Shown: positions 1 through 7,659 of the stretch, piece after piece | Numbering within the stretch: the stretch's first letter is position 1 | Layout: every line of letters begins with the position of its first letter | Assembly: GCF_003286595.3 (NCBI RefSeq) | Contig: NZ_CP132985.1 | Span: 2,046,001-2,110,000 of the forward strand | Origin: Aerococcus mictus | GTDB lineage: Bacteria > Bacillota > Bacilli > Lactobacillales > Aerococcaceae | Direction of reading: 5' to 3' | DNA length: 64,000 nucleotides | Translations under genes and position numbers: made by a program | The notes under the pieces: model-generated | Database searches by the model: none | What the model saw: only the letters and a program-made list of their open reading frames with translations | What the model was told of the DNA's origin: nothing

Positions 1-292
1 CATCCGCCCCAGTAGTTAAGCCAGAAATCTTATCCATGTCGGCTGATTTAGCACTCAATAGGAGAATGGGCACGTCCACTTCCCGGCTCCGTAATTCTTT
101 AACCACGGTCAAGCCGTCCTTACCGGGCATCATAATATCTAAGATAATTAAGGCAATATCCGGGTTTTCACTGATCCGTTTTAGGGCTTCATCCCCATCA
201 TAGGCTTGGATCACATCATAGCCTTCATTGCTGGAATAAATAGTTAATAATTCAACAATTTCCTTGTCGTCATCAACGATCAATAATTTCAC
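1..292 (-). CDS. Two-component response regulator, receiver domain (partial, cut by window edge)
   Basis: The 97 visible codons form the first four fifths of a CheY-like receiver domain. It opens with KLLIVDDDKE (acidic pocket), has a phospho-acceptor Asp in IILDIMMPGKDG and reaches LLLSAKSADMDKISGLTTGAD, where S/T and K switch residues are expected. The closest remembered relatives are VanR-like OmpR-family regulators, whose C-terminus is a winged helix; that half lies outside the window. The start is a GTG at 292, preceded by a GAGGAGG ribosome site. The partner kinase is not visible. Three TTAAG half-sites 11 bp apart lie upstream of its promoter and suggest autoregulation (inference). Confidence 0.85.
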   Translation of the reverse strand, partial: MKLLIVDDDKEIVELLTIYSSNEGYDVIQAYDGDEALKRISENPDIALIILDIMMPGKDGLTVVKELRSREVDVPILLLSAKSADMDKISGLTTGAD

Positions 293-431
293 AAGGATCC
301 CTCCTCTGTTTTTTTGTGAGACTGAGACAAACATCCTAGCCTCTCTTTATACATACAAACTTTCTTAATCAGAGCTGGTCCACTTACACGCTTCTAAACC
401 TGCTCGGTGAAAGTTTTCTGGTTTTGTACCT

Positions 432-497
432 ATTCTACCAAAGATCCGCCCAGCAATAATCTCATTCGTCTTAAAATCTGCTTAAGAAAAGCTTAAA
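432..497 (-). promoter_or_regulatory. Promoter with three-half-site TTAAG direct-repeat box
   Basis: Read on the minus strand, TTTAAG, CTTAAG and TTTAAG occur with exactly 5 bp between each (470-497), an 11-bp period typical of OmpR-family regulators. A TAGAAT -10 element lies at 432-437 and the expected -35 position (455-460) is poor, as in activator-dependent promoters. The box ends about 10 bp upstream of that -35. It would serve the response regulator gene. The format matches the published CiaR consensus (NTTAAG-N5-WTTAAG), but the regulator itself looks more VanR-like than CiaR-like. The rest of 293-662 shows no gene. Confidence 0.5.
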
Positions 498-580
498 TTC
501 AAAGCAATTTGGACACTTTTGCCCTTATTTCTTTAATAAATCCTTAGTTTTTTTATATATTAATTCAATTCTCCTTACCG

Positions 581-586
581 TATAAT
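581..586 (+). promoter_or_regulatory. -10 element for the TVP38-family gene
   Basis: TATAAT at 581-586 sits 76 bp before the ATG at 663. An ATG at 585 in the same frame overlaps this hexamer and has no ribosome site, so it is not the likely start. No good -35 is visible. Confidence 0.45.
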
Positions 587-662
587 GGATTTAATGGGGC
601 TGTTAAAACAGCCTTCACGACCTGAATTTTCCTCTAGACACTCTGAAAGCGAGGTCATCGCC

Positions 663-1439
663 ATGTCCACTTCCAAGGATTTTCACCCGAATTCGGTTTC
701 ACCCCAAGCGACTTGTCCTAAAAAAGCCCACTTCCAGGAAAGAAAAGCTGACAAACAGGAAAGTCATCAAGAGGCAGACCAGGCGACTACTAGTCCAAAG
801 CTAGGTCAGCACCAGGACCTAGCCCGGGAAAACCAATCCATCCAAAGGGCCCGGCTGGCTAACCAGGTCTTTAACCTGGTTGGGATCTTAGGGGTTATCC
901 TAACTATCTGGCTGATTTACGCCGCTTATCAAAGGGGACTCTTCTCTTCCCAGGAAAATCTGGAGGCCTTTTTGCGTGGCTTTGGAGGCTGGGCCCCCTG
1001 GCTCTTTATCCTGATTCAGATTATCCAAACTGTTATCCCCGTTATTCCCGGAGGCTTGACCTGTCCGGCTGGGGCCGCCATTTTTGGGGTCTGGTACGGC
1101 TTTCTTTTAAACTTTATCGGGATTATGATCGGCAGTGTAATTGATTTCTGGCTGGCCCGGCGTTACGGCCGCCACCTAGTCATGGCCCTCATTGGCCCCA
1201 AGTCCTACAATAAGTATATCCACTATCTCAACACCAAGGCCTTTGACCGGGTCTTTATCTTTGGCATGTTCTTTCCGGTCTCCCCGGCCGATGCCCTCTG
1301 CCTCTTAGCCGGCCTCTCCAACATGTCCTTTAAACGGTTCTTCCTCTTCTTATCTCTAGGAAAACCCTTTACCTTATTTATCTATACTTACGGCCTCCTC
1401 TACTTGTCCAGCTGGATCGGCCAGCTATTGGGTCTCTAA
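663..1439 (+). CDS. TVP38/TMEM64 (DedA-like) family membrane protein
   Basis: 258 aa. The first 65 residues are polar, rich in Q/K/H and likely cytosolic; then come several hydrophobic segments. The family core includes PVIPGGLTCPAGAAIFG, a glycine/proline-rich re-entrant segment, followed by GIMIGSVIDFWLARRYG and FGMFFPVSPADALCLLAGL. These features are typical of VTT-domain (TVP38/DedA) proteins, a family linked to lipid scrambling or transport at the membrane; the substrate here is unknown. The start at 663 was chosen because GAGG lies 8 bp upstream. A glycosyltransferase follows after 35 bp, so the two are probably co-transcribed and both may concern membrane lipids. Confidence 0.8.
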   Translation: MSTSKDFHPNSVSPQATCPKKAHFQERKADKQESHQEADQATTSPKLGQHQDLARENQSIQRARLANQVFNLVGILGVILTIWLIYAAYQRGLFSSQENLEAFLRGFGGWAPWLFILIQIIQTVIPVIPGGLTCPAGAAIFGVWYGFLLNFIGIMIGSVIDFWLARRYGRHLVMALIGPKSYNKYIHYLNTKAFDRVFIFGMFFPVSPADALCLLAGLSNMSFKRFFLFLSLGKPFTLFIYTYGLLYLSSWIGQLLGL

Positions 1440-1474
1440 GTCCCTAGCCCCACCAGCCTTAGAAAGGATTTTCT

Positions 1475-2545
1475 ATGCAGCCTTTAACTATTAATATGTT
1501 CTCAAAAGCCGAAAGTAAAGCCGGTCAAGGGGTAGGGTCGGCCTACCGGGAGCTGGTCAATACCCTAGTCAAACACTATCCTAAAGACTTGAAACTGACT
1601 TATAATAGCCTCAAAGTCACTGACATCTCCCACTACCACACGGTTAACTTTCCTTTCTTTTTGTCCACCTTCTTTAAAAGGCGCCGCGGGGTCCGCTTGG
1701 GCTATGTCCATTTTCTCCCTGAGACCTTACAGGGGTCTATCCACTTACCCGGCCCTATCCAGATCCTCTTCGACCATTATCTGATCACTTTTTACCGGCG
1801 AATGGACCATTTGGTGGTGGTAAACCCCGTTTTTATTGATAAGTTGGTCCAAGACTACCACTTTGACCCCAAGAAACTCTCCTATATCCCCAACTTTGTC
1901 TCAACCGATACTTTCTACCCACAAAGTAAGAAAGAAAAAGCTAGTTTCCGCCAAGGACTAGGTCTCAGTCCCAATGACTTTGTCGTTTTAGGCGTGGGAC
2001 AAATCCAGGGTCGTAAGGGGATCGATGACTTTATCCAGTTAGGCGTCGACCATCCAGAGATTTGCTTTTACTGGGTGGGTGGTTTTACTTTTGGGAAGTT
2101 GAGTGATGACCATGATCGCTACCAGGAAGCCCTCAAACACCTGCCAGCCAATGTCCACTTTACTGGGGTGGTGGACCGATCTGACATGGTCAAGTATTAT
2201 AACCTGGCCGACCTCTTCCTCCTGCCCAGTTACAGCGAGCTCTTTCCCATGAGTATTCTCGAGGCCTTTGCCTGCCAAACTCCGGTTATGCTGCGCGACT
2301 TGGACCTCTACCAGGATATTTTAGGGGGCTACTATATTCCTTGTGCTGACCGAGCCGCCATGGGCGAAAAGATTGTTCAACTGGCTCAAGACCCCCAAAG
2401 TCTCAAAACCTACCAGGACAAGGCTCAAGCGGCCTCCCACTACTACAGTGAGGACCGGGTGGCGCAAATCTGGCTCAACTTCTACCGCGACCTGGCTAAA
2501 AGTCAGGCGAACAACAGCCATCATTTAGCCCAGCAGGGAAAATAA
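1475..2545 (+). CDS. GT4 glycosyltransferase, probably diglycosyl-diacylglycerol (glycolipid) synthase
   Basis: 356 aa with a GT-B fold signature. The N-terminal half begins INMFSKAESKAGQGVGSAY, which strongly recalls the CpoA-type galactosyltransferases that add the second sugar to monoglucosyl-diacylglycerol in streptococci. The C-terminal half has VLGVGQIQGRKGIDDF and the donor-site motif PSYSELFPMSILEAFAC (E-x7-E type). An AGAAAGG ribosome site precedes the ATG. It would act at the cytoplasmic face of the membrane, making the glycolipid that anchors lipoteichoic acid. Family assignment is firm. The exact sugar and acceptor are inferred from resemblance only. Confidence 0.75.
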   Translation: MQPLTINMFSKAESKAGQGVGSAYRELVNTLVKHYPKDLKLTYNSLKVTDISHYHTVNFPFFLSTFFKRRRGVRLGYVHFLPETLQGSIHLPGPIQILFDHYLITFYRRMDHLVVVNPVFIDKLVQDYHFDPKKLSYIPNFVSTDTFYPQSKKEKASFRQGLGLSPNDFVVLGVGQIQGRKGIDDFIQLGVDHPEICFYWVGGFTFGKLSDDHDRYQEALKHLPANVHFTGVVDRSDMVKYYNLADLFLLPSYSELFPMSILEAFACQTPVMLRDLDLYQDILGGYYIPCADRAAMGEKIVQLAQDPQSLKTYQDKAQAASHYYSEDRVAQIWLNFYRDLAKSQANNSHHLAQQGK

Positions 2546-2654
2546 GACGATTTGGCCTAAAACTTTCCTTAAAATCGGGGTCAACTTTTCAAAAAAATCA
2601 AAGCCGTGGTAAGATTAAGGGAGTAGTAAAACTTGCGAGAGGATTTGAAAATAA

Positions 2655-3917
2655 ATGACTCAATACCATAGCGTCCAATTAAGTGATGCGGACCACAACC
2701 ACTTCGTTGAAAACAATCAAAATGGGGACTTATTGCAGCTGACCGACTGGGCCAAGGCCAAGGAATTTACCGGTTGGTACTCCAAAAATGTTGCCGTGGC
2801 GGATGAAGCCGGCCAAGTCCAAGCTGTCGCTAACATTCAATTTAAGAAAATTAAAGGCACGCCCCTGACCTTTGCCTATGCCTCCCGGGGCTTTGTGGTC
2901 GACTATGACAACCACGATGCCGTAGCAGCCATCACCCAAGCCGCAGTCAAGGCCGCTAAAGAAGAACACGCCGTCTACCTTAAGATCGACCCAGACTTAG
3001 AACGCCAAGGCAATGAAGAGACCTTAAAACTCTTAGAAACCCTGGGCTTTCGCCATACCGGATTTAAAGATGGGATGAGCGAACAGTATATCCAACCCCG
3101 CCAAACCATGTACACGCCCATCGACCAATCGGACGAGGACCTCTTGAATTCCTACGAAGCCAAGACCAGAAACCTGGTTCGTAAGGCCATGAAGTCGGGG
3201 CTAGAAGTCTTTGAAGGTAGCCGGGAAGAATTGGATGTCTTCCACCGTTTGATGGAGGAAACCGGGGAACGGGACGGTTTTGCTACCCGGGATATTTCCT
3301 ACTTTGAAGCCCTCTACGACAACCTCCATCCCCAAGGCCATTTATATTACTTTATGATTAAGTTAATGCCTGACAAGATGGAAGCAGAAGCCCGCCAGGA
3401 ACTGGCCCTAATCGCAAAAGACCGGGAAAAGGTGGAAGCCCGCCGTGATAGTAAGAAGAAAGACAACCAATTAAAGGAACTAGCCACCCGGCAAGCCAAG
3501 CAAGAAAAATTAATTGCGGACGCGGACGACTTGCGCAAAGACCACCCCAACGGTCTACCCCTATCAGCAGCCATTCTCTGCTTCTGCGGTAAGAAGGCCT
3601 ACTATCTCTATGCGGCCTCTTCCAACCACTACCGCAAGCTCAGCCCCAACTACCAACTCCAATACGACCTCATGCGTTTTGCTCGTGATAAAGGCGCCAC
3701 TACCTATGACTTTGGTGGGGTCAGCGTGGATCCGGATGAAGACTCGCCTTACCGGGGACTTTGGGTCTTCAAGCGCATGTGGGGGACCAAGGTTTCCGAT
3801 AAAATCGGTGAATTTGACTATGTCCTCATCCCTGGCCTCTACCAAATGATGACCTATGCCATCCCGAGAGTCCGCCACTTCATGAAAGGCTTCCGTAACA
3901 AGGGAGGCGATGAATAA
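2655..3917 (+). CDS. FemAB/MurM-family peptidoglycan aminoacyltransferase
   Basis: 420 aa. FemAB proteins use aminoacyl-tRNA to add amino acids to the stem-peptide lysine of lipid II or lipid-linked precursors. Two GNAT-like subdomains are visible (roughly 1-150 and 150-400). Between 250 and 300 runs a highly charged helical stretch (KDREKVEARRDSKKK onward) matching the coiled-coil arm seen in FemA-type enzymes. The C-terminal part carries YDFGGVSVDPDEDSPYRGLW, typical of the family. GAGAGGA lies 11 bp before the ATG. A second family member lies at 18480. Which residue each adds cannot be told from sequence. Confidence 0.85.
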   Translation: MTQYHSVQLSDADHNHFVENNQNGDLLQLTDWAKAKEFTGWYSKNVAVADEAGQVQAVANIQFKKIKGTPLTFAYASRGFVVDYDNHDAVAAITQAAVKAAKEEHAVYLKIDPDLERQGNEETLKLLETLGFRHTGFKDGMSEQYIQPRQTMYTPIDQSDEDLLNSYEAKTRNLVRKAMKSGLEVFEGSREELDVFHRLMEETGERDGFATRDISYFEALYDNLHPQGHLYYFMIKLMPDKMEAEARQELALIAKDREKVEARRDSKKKDNQLKELATRQAKQEKLIADADDLRKDHPNGLPLSAAILCFCGKKAYYLYAASSNHYRKLSPNYQLQYDLMRFARDKGATTYDFGGVSVDPDEDSPYRGLWVFKRMWGTKVSDKIGEFDYVLIPGLYQMMTYAIPRVRHFMKGFRNKGGDE

Positions 3918-3958
3918 GTCTTAAAATTTATTTTATCCATAGTAAAAGCCCTCAAGTA

Positions 3959-3985
3959 TATGGTGACCCCAATAAGTTGGACTTT
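3959..3985 (+). repeat. Left terminal inverted repeat of the IS
   Basis: Pairs with 5586-5612 in inverted orientation; it shares GTGACCCC and AAGTTGGACT. Confidence 0.8.
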
Positions 3986-4132
3986 ATATATAGTGAGTTG
4001 GCCTTTGGCCAGCTCTTTTTTGTTGCTTACAGTTCTTGCTTATTTCTTGCCGACACATTTACTCAGAAATTTAAACTTGTCAAGAGGAAGAGCGTAGCGG
4101 CTCTTGATAAGTTTAAAGTTTATGTGTAATCA

Positions 4133-5023
4133 TTAAGCGGCGAAAGAAGCGTGATGAAGACGAAATTCTATAGGACTCCTAAAATCTAATTTTTCTTTGA
4201 TTCTTTCACCATTGTAATAGATTATAAAATCTTCAATCGCTTGTGCTAATTCTTCAAAGGAATGATAAGTCCGACCATAGTAGACTTCTTGTTTTAGTAG
4301 ACTAAAGAAATTCTCCATTGGCGAATTATCTAAGCAATTTCCTTTACGAGACATACTTTGAAAAATTCGGTGATCCTTCAAGAGCCGGGTGTAACTTTTC
4401 ATTTGATAGGCCCAGCCCTGATCAGAATGAAAGGTTCTTCTGTATGGACATAATTTACTTGCTTCAATGGCAGCTTGTAGCCCCTCCAACATGCTTTGTC
4501 CATTAGGCTGATGTGTTATCTTAAAAGAAATAATTTCTCGATTAAATAGATCCATGTAAGGATCTAAATAGAGTTTTCCAGTTTGATAATTCCCAGAATC
4601 ATCGGCATAGTAGTATTTAAATTCTGTTGTGTCTGTTGTTATTTTTTGATAAGGAATGGTCGAATCAAACCGCCGGTTGATACGATTTGGCGCTATCTCT
4701 CCAATCGTTCCTTTGTAGGAATTATATTTTCTTGTCTTTCTAGTATAGCTAGTGACCTGTATCCCCATAATTTTCATTAGGCGTTGAACTTTGTTTTTAC
4801 TGACCTTATAACCACGGGAAAGCAGTTCAGCTCGCATTCTTCGATAACCATAATCCTTATGGGTTTCTCTGATGTCTTTCATTTCCTCTTTTAAATCGGC
4901 ATCCTTATCAATTTCCTCATCTTTATTTTTCCAATAAAAGTAGGTCGATTTAGGAAACTTTAAAACGCTAAGAATATCTTTTAAAGCATATTTTTCATCA
5001 TGGAGACGTGTGATTTCGGTCAC
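4133..5023 (-). CDS. IS150-type transposase OrfB (DDE integrase domain)
   Basis: 296 aa. It carries the N-terminal HTH_21-like region (YGYRRMRAELLSRGYKVSKN) and an rve integrase core: first Asp in KITTDTTEFKYY, second in FHSDQGWAYQ, catalytic Glu in SPMENFFSLLKQE. The GTG start shares its first G with the TAG stop of OrfA and lies in the -1 frame relative to it. The usual IS3 strategy of a -1 frameshifted OrfAB fusion is therefore likely; the OrfA end is A-rich (GAAAAGAAGAAATAG). Confidence 0.92.
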   Translation of the reverse strand: MTEITRLHDEKYALKDILSVLKFPKSTYFYWKNKDEEIDKDADLKEEMKDIRETHKDYGYRRMRAELLSRGYKVSKNKVQRLMKIMGIQVTSYTRKTRKYNSYKGTIGEIAPNRINRRFDSTIPYQKITTDTTEFKYYYADDSGNYQTGKLYLDPYMDLFNREIISFKITHQPNGQSMLEGLQAAIEASKLCPYRRTFHSDQGWAYQMKSYTRLLKDHRIFQSMSRKGNCLDNSPMENFFSLLKQEVYYGRTYHSFEELAQAIEDFIIYYNGERIKEKLDFRSPIEFRLHHASFAA

Positions 5024-5559
5024 TATTTCTTCTTTTCTCGCTTGACTCTTTGAGCCACACGTCTCCTCAATCCTTTTAAAAATTTGTTCTCAATTTCTAA
5101 ATCCGTAATCCGTTGTTCAAGTTCCTTTATTTTTGCTTCACTTAACTGATTGGTTTCGCTGCTATCCTTTATTTGATTGATTTGTGATTTCTTTTTAGAC
5201 ACTTTAGGTGGCCTTCCTTTCCTCGCGGAAAGGCCATCAAGTCCTCTTTCATGATAAGCTCTTCGCCAATTAGCGATTAGACTTGGATTATTCATGTTTA
5301 ATGAATTGGCCAATTCGCGATAACTCATTTCCGTACTTTCATACAATTCTATCGCATTTAATTTGAATTCAACAGTATAAACCTGTTGAGTCCGCCTTTT
5401 CTTTAAACCATCTACACCAAATTCATAATAGTTATTAACCCACCTTCGTAAAATAGAAGGATCTATTCCTGCTTTATTAGCTAAGGTTCGATAACTTCCT
5501 TTTTTCGCAATATAGTCTCCTACTAAATTCAGTTTAAATTCTAATGAATATTTAGACAT
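5023..5559 (-). CDS. IS150-type transposase OrfA (double helix-turn-helix)
   Basis: 178 aa with two tandem HTH modules (about residues 5-50 and 60-110: YRTLANKAGIDPSILRRWV and YRELANSLNMNNPSLIANW). A basic linker and a C-terminal leucine-spaced coiled coil (SEAKIKELEQRITDLEIENK) follow; the coiled coil probably dimerises the protein. This build is typical of the IS150 subgroup. The start is the ATG at 5559, since the upstream in-frame TTG at 5574 lies inside the GGGGG ribosome site. That ribosome site is buried in the stem of an inverted repeat when read from outside transcripts. Confidence 0.9.
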   Translation of the reverse strand: MSKYSLEFKLNLVGDYIAKKGSYRTLANKAGIDPSILRRWVNNYYEFGVDGLKKRRTQQVYTVEFKLNAIELYESTEMSYRELANSLNMNNPSLIANWRRAYHERGLDGLSARKGRPPKVSKKKSQINQIKDSSETNQLSEAKIKELEQRITDLEIENKFLKGLRRRVAQRVKREKKK

Positions 5560-5567
5560 AAAAATAA

Positions 5568-5604
5568 CCCCCAAAAGTTGAATTCTTAGTCCAACTTTTG
5601 GGGG
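5568..5604. repeat. 13-bp perfect inverted repeat at IS end, masks transposase RBS
   Basis: CCCCCAAAAGTTG (5568-5580) and CAACTTTTGGGGG (5592-5604) are perfect complements with an 11-nt loop. On a minus-strand transcript entering from outside, the GGGGG that should act as the OrfA ribosome site pairs with the outer arm. A transcript starting inside the IS, downstream of the first arm, would leave it open. This resembles the protection from impinging transcription described for IS10 and IS50. Confidence 0.65.
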
Positions 5605-5612
5605 TCACTACA
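5586..5612 (-). repeat. Right terminal inverted repeat of the IS
   Basis: Reverse complement starts TGTAGTGACCCCC and matches the left end. It overlaps one arm of a separate 13-bp perfect hairpin at 5568-5604. Confidence 0.8.
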
Positions 5613-5644
5613 GTATTGACTTGAAGGCTTTTTTAACGTCTATT

Positions 5645-7264
5645 TTATCTTAATTCCCAGTCTAAGGTATAGCTATTAGGTCCGGCATAATTGACATAGA
5701 ACTTCTTGTACTTGCGCCAATTGAAGACGCTATTTCCGTAGTTCAGGGCTGCTTGGATGGAGCTAAAACGACGAGGTTCACGGACAAAGCCATGATTGGT
5801 ATTGACTTTAACCGCTTGGGCTGGTTTCTCTGTGGAAGTTTCTGCTTTGGCAGGCGTTTTGACCACTAGCTTGTCTCCTGGGTGAAGCATATAGTTAGCG
5901 CCTAGCTTGTTCCAAGTCATCAGGTCTTGGATGCTTACCCCATATTTATGGCTAATCCGCCAGAGAGAGTCCCCGGATTGGACGGTGTAAGACGCGCTTG
6001 AAGTTGTATTTTCGGCTGGTTTTGAAGTTTCAGCGGGGGTCTCTGTGGAAGCTACTGCTTTGGCAGGCGCTTTGACCACTAACTTATCTCCTGGATGCAA
6101 CATGTAATTAGCGCCTAGTTTATTCCAGGACATTAAGTCTTGGATACTTACCCCATACTTGTTACTAATTCTCCAGAGCGAATCGCCCGATTGGACCGTG
6201 TAGGATGCACTTGAGGTTGTGTTTTCAGCGGGTTTTTCTGACTTTTGTTCATTAGCTTCAGGACTTGCATCTGACTTTCTTAATTCCCATTTTAGAACAT
6301 AGCGGCCGTTACCAACATAGTCGACCCGATATTGTTTGTATTTAGACCAGTCAGCATGTTGATGACCAAAGGCCATGGCTTCTTCAACAGTCTTAAAAGT
6401 TTGGTCTTCTTTTTGCCAACCATCTTCTACTCTAGTCGTGTCCGCTTTAGCTGGTTTTTCACTTTCTTGAATAACTTCGCTGCTTGGTTTTGTTGTTGAA
6501 GTTTCTGCCTTGACAACTAATTTGTCGCCAGGGTGGAGCATGTAGTTAGCGCCTAATTTATTCCAGGACATCAAGTCTTGGATACTTACCCCGTACTTGT
6601 TACTGATTCTCCAGAGAGAATCGCCGGATTGAACTGTGTAGGAAGCGCTAGGAGTTGTGCTTTCAGCAGGTTTTGCGGCTTCACTTGGTTTTTCAGTACT
6701 TAGTTTTCTTGTTGGAACTTCTGTCTTGTCAGGTGCTTGAACCACTAACTTGTCACCTGGATGTAACATGTAGTTAGCGCCTAACTTGTTCCAAGTCATG
6801 AGGTCTTGGATACTTACGCCATGCTTGCGACTGATTCTCCAGAGAGAATCGCCGGATTGGACGGTATAGGGGCCACTGACAGCTGGTTTTTCAACCGCTT
6901 TGTTGGTCGCTACAGGTTTTTCACTGTTTGTTTTGACTGAGCTTGTCGTTTCAGTGTTTTGACCACTCGCTTGAGGATTCTTCAATTCCCATTTAAGGAC
7001 AAAGCGATTAGGGCCGGCGTAATTGACCCGGTATTGTTTATACTTGGACCAATCTGCGTGTTGGTTCCCATAGGTCATCGCTTCATCAAGAGTTTTGAAA
7101 CTGTGCCCTTCTTGAACCCAGCCACTGGATGCACTACCTGGATTAGCTTCTGCTAAGACTTCTGGTGCATCTGCCACTTGTAAAGCTGCCGACGACAATA
7201 AGGACAGTGATGCCAGGCTAATCCATTTATTATATTGATTCATTTTTTGATTTCTTGCTTTCAT
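5645..7264 (-). CDS. Secreted four-LysM cell-wall protein with three copies of an unnamed W/Y-rich module
   Basis: 539 aa. The signal peptide runs from MKARNQK to about residue 38. Four LysM domains share YTVQSGDSLWRIS and WNKLGANYMLHPGDKLVV (about residues 133-176, 210-253, 358-401 and 433-476); they should bind peptidoglycan. A second repeat of about 48 residues, with WSKYKQYRVNYAGPNRFVLKWEL at its core, occurs three times: N-terminal, middle and very C-terminal. I do not recognise that module. No catalytic domain and no LPXTG are present. Start at 7264 is backed by GGGAGG. Two WalR-type sites lie upstream, fitting a cell-wall maintenance role. Confidence 0.85.
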   Translation of the reverse strand: MKARNQKMNQYNKWISLASLSLLSSAALQVADAPEVLAEANPGSASSGWVQEGHSFKTLDEAMTYGNQHADWSKYKQYRVNYAGPNRFVLKWELKNPQASGQNTETTSSVKTNSEKPVATNKAVEKPAVSGPYTVQSGDSLWRISRKHGVSIQDLMTWNKLGANYMLHPGDKLVVQAPDKTEVPTRKLSTEKPSEAAKPAESTTPSASYTVQSGDSLWRISNKYGVSIQDLMSWNKLGANYMLHPGDKLVVKAETSTTKPSSEVIQESEKPAKADTTRVEDGWQKEDQTFKTVEEAMAFGHQHADWSKYKQYRVDYVGNGRYVLKWELRKSDASPEANEQKSEKPAENTTSSASYTVQSGDSLWRISNKYGVSIQDLMSWNKLGANYMLHPGDKLVVKAPAKAVASTETPAETSKPAENTTSSASYTVQSGDSLWRISHKYGVSIQDLMTWNKLGANYMLHPGDKLVVKTPAKAETSTEKPAQAVKVNTNHGFVREPRRFSSIQAALNYGNSVFNWRKYKKFYVNYAGPNSYTLDWELR

Positions 7265-7317
7265 TTTAATAACCTCCCTTAGGGAAAGACGGCATACCAT
7301 GCTCTCTTTTCACTTAT

Positions 7318-7370
7318 ATTATAACAAGCCCTCAATAGGAGTTAAAGTCATATTGTAACATTTCTGTAAT
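7318..7370 (-). promoter_or_regulatory. Promoter of the LysM gene with WalR-type box
   Basis: Minus-strand promoter TTTAAC (7341-7346), 17 bp, TATAAT (7318-7323). Just upstream, on the plus strand, TGTAAC-ATTTC-TGTAAT (7354-7370) fits the published WalR/YycF consensus TGTWAH-N5-TGTWAH exactly. Its position next to the -35 suggests direct control of the LysM protein by the WalRK system. Confidence 0.65.
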
Positions 7371-7507
7371 ATTAACCATTCCTTAAACTTTCTAATGCTA
7401 TTTTCCGAAAAAGTAGTGAAAGTCCTTATTTATAGGCGTTTTTATAAGTTTTCATTAACTTTATAAGTAAAGAAAAGCTGATCAAAGCTTGCTTTATGAC
7501 AAACTTC

Positions 7508-7524
7508 TGTAATATTTACGTAAT
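7508..7524 (+). promoter_or_regulatory. Second, near-perfect WalR-type box
   Basis: TGTAAT-ATTTA-CGTAAT differs from the WalR consensus at one base. It is about 150 bp upstream of the first box in the same 395-bp intergenic stretch between the LysM gene and ppc. Confidence 0.45.
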
Positions 7525-7556
7525 ATTATTTCATCGACTAGTTAAGAAAATAAAGA

Positions 7557-7615
7557 AAGTAAGCGTTTCCTAAGGGGCGATCCCCATGTTTCATTAGCTG
7601 GAAAAGTGGTATCAT
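7557..7615 (+). promoter_or_regulatory. ppc promoter with cre-like site
   Basis: An extended -10 TGG-TATCAT lies at 7607-7615. A cre-like sequence AAGTAAGCGTTTCCT (7557-7571) matches the CcpA pattern WTGNAANCGNWNNCW at all but one fixed position. Carbon catabolite control of anaplerosis is plausible. Confidence 0.4.
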
Positions 7616-7659
7616 AGGGACAAATAAGGAACGTGCGGTTCCATAAAGGAGTGAACAGT

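Larger units (their letters stand above)
3959..5612 (-). mobile_element. IS3-family (IS150-like) insertion sequence, 1654 bp
   Basis: It contains two overlapping transposase reading frames on the minus strand. The ends are imperfect inverted repeats: left TATGGTGACCCC..., right (reverse complement) TGTAGTGACCCC..., about 21 of 25 positions identical, including a shared AAGTTGGACT. A 3-bp direct repeat GTA (3956-3958 and 5613-5615) flanks it, the size usual for IS3 elements. Both reading frames look intact, so the copy may be active. I saw no second copy in the window. Confidence 0.9.
3946..5634. terminator. Rho-independent terminator split by the insertion sequence
   Basis: The arm AAGCCCTCAAGT (3946-3957) and the arm ACTTGAAGGCTT (5619-5630, followed by T residues to 5634) are complementary apart from one mismatch. 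If the IS and one GTA target copy are removed, they form a 12-bp stem with a 4-nt ATTG loop between two convergent genes, the FemAB gene and the LysM gene. The ancestral element was therefore a bidirectional terminator and the IS sits in its loop. Confidence 0.75.

Noticed and set aside
341..411. Degenerate fifth copy of the 3'-end repeat
   Set aside because: GAGCAGGTTTA and GATTAAG-like words occur on the minus strand, but the AGAGAGTGYGA box and hairpin are missing, and it does not follow a stop codon.
585..662. Longer N-terminus of the TVP38-family protein from the ATG at 585
   Set aside because: This ATG lies in the TATAAT -10 element and lacks a ribosome site; the ATG at 663 has GAGG at the right distance.
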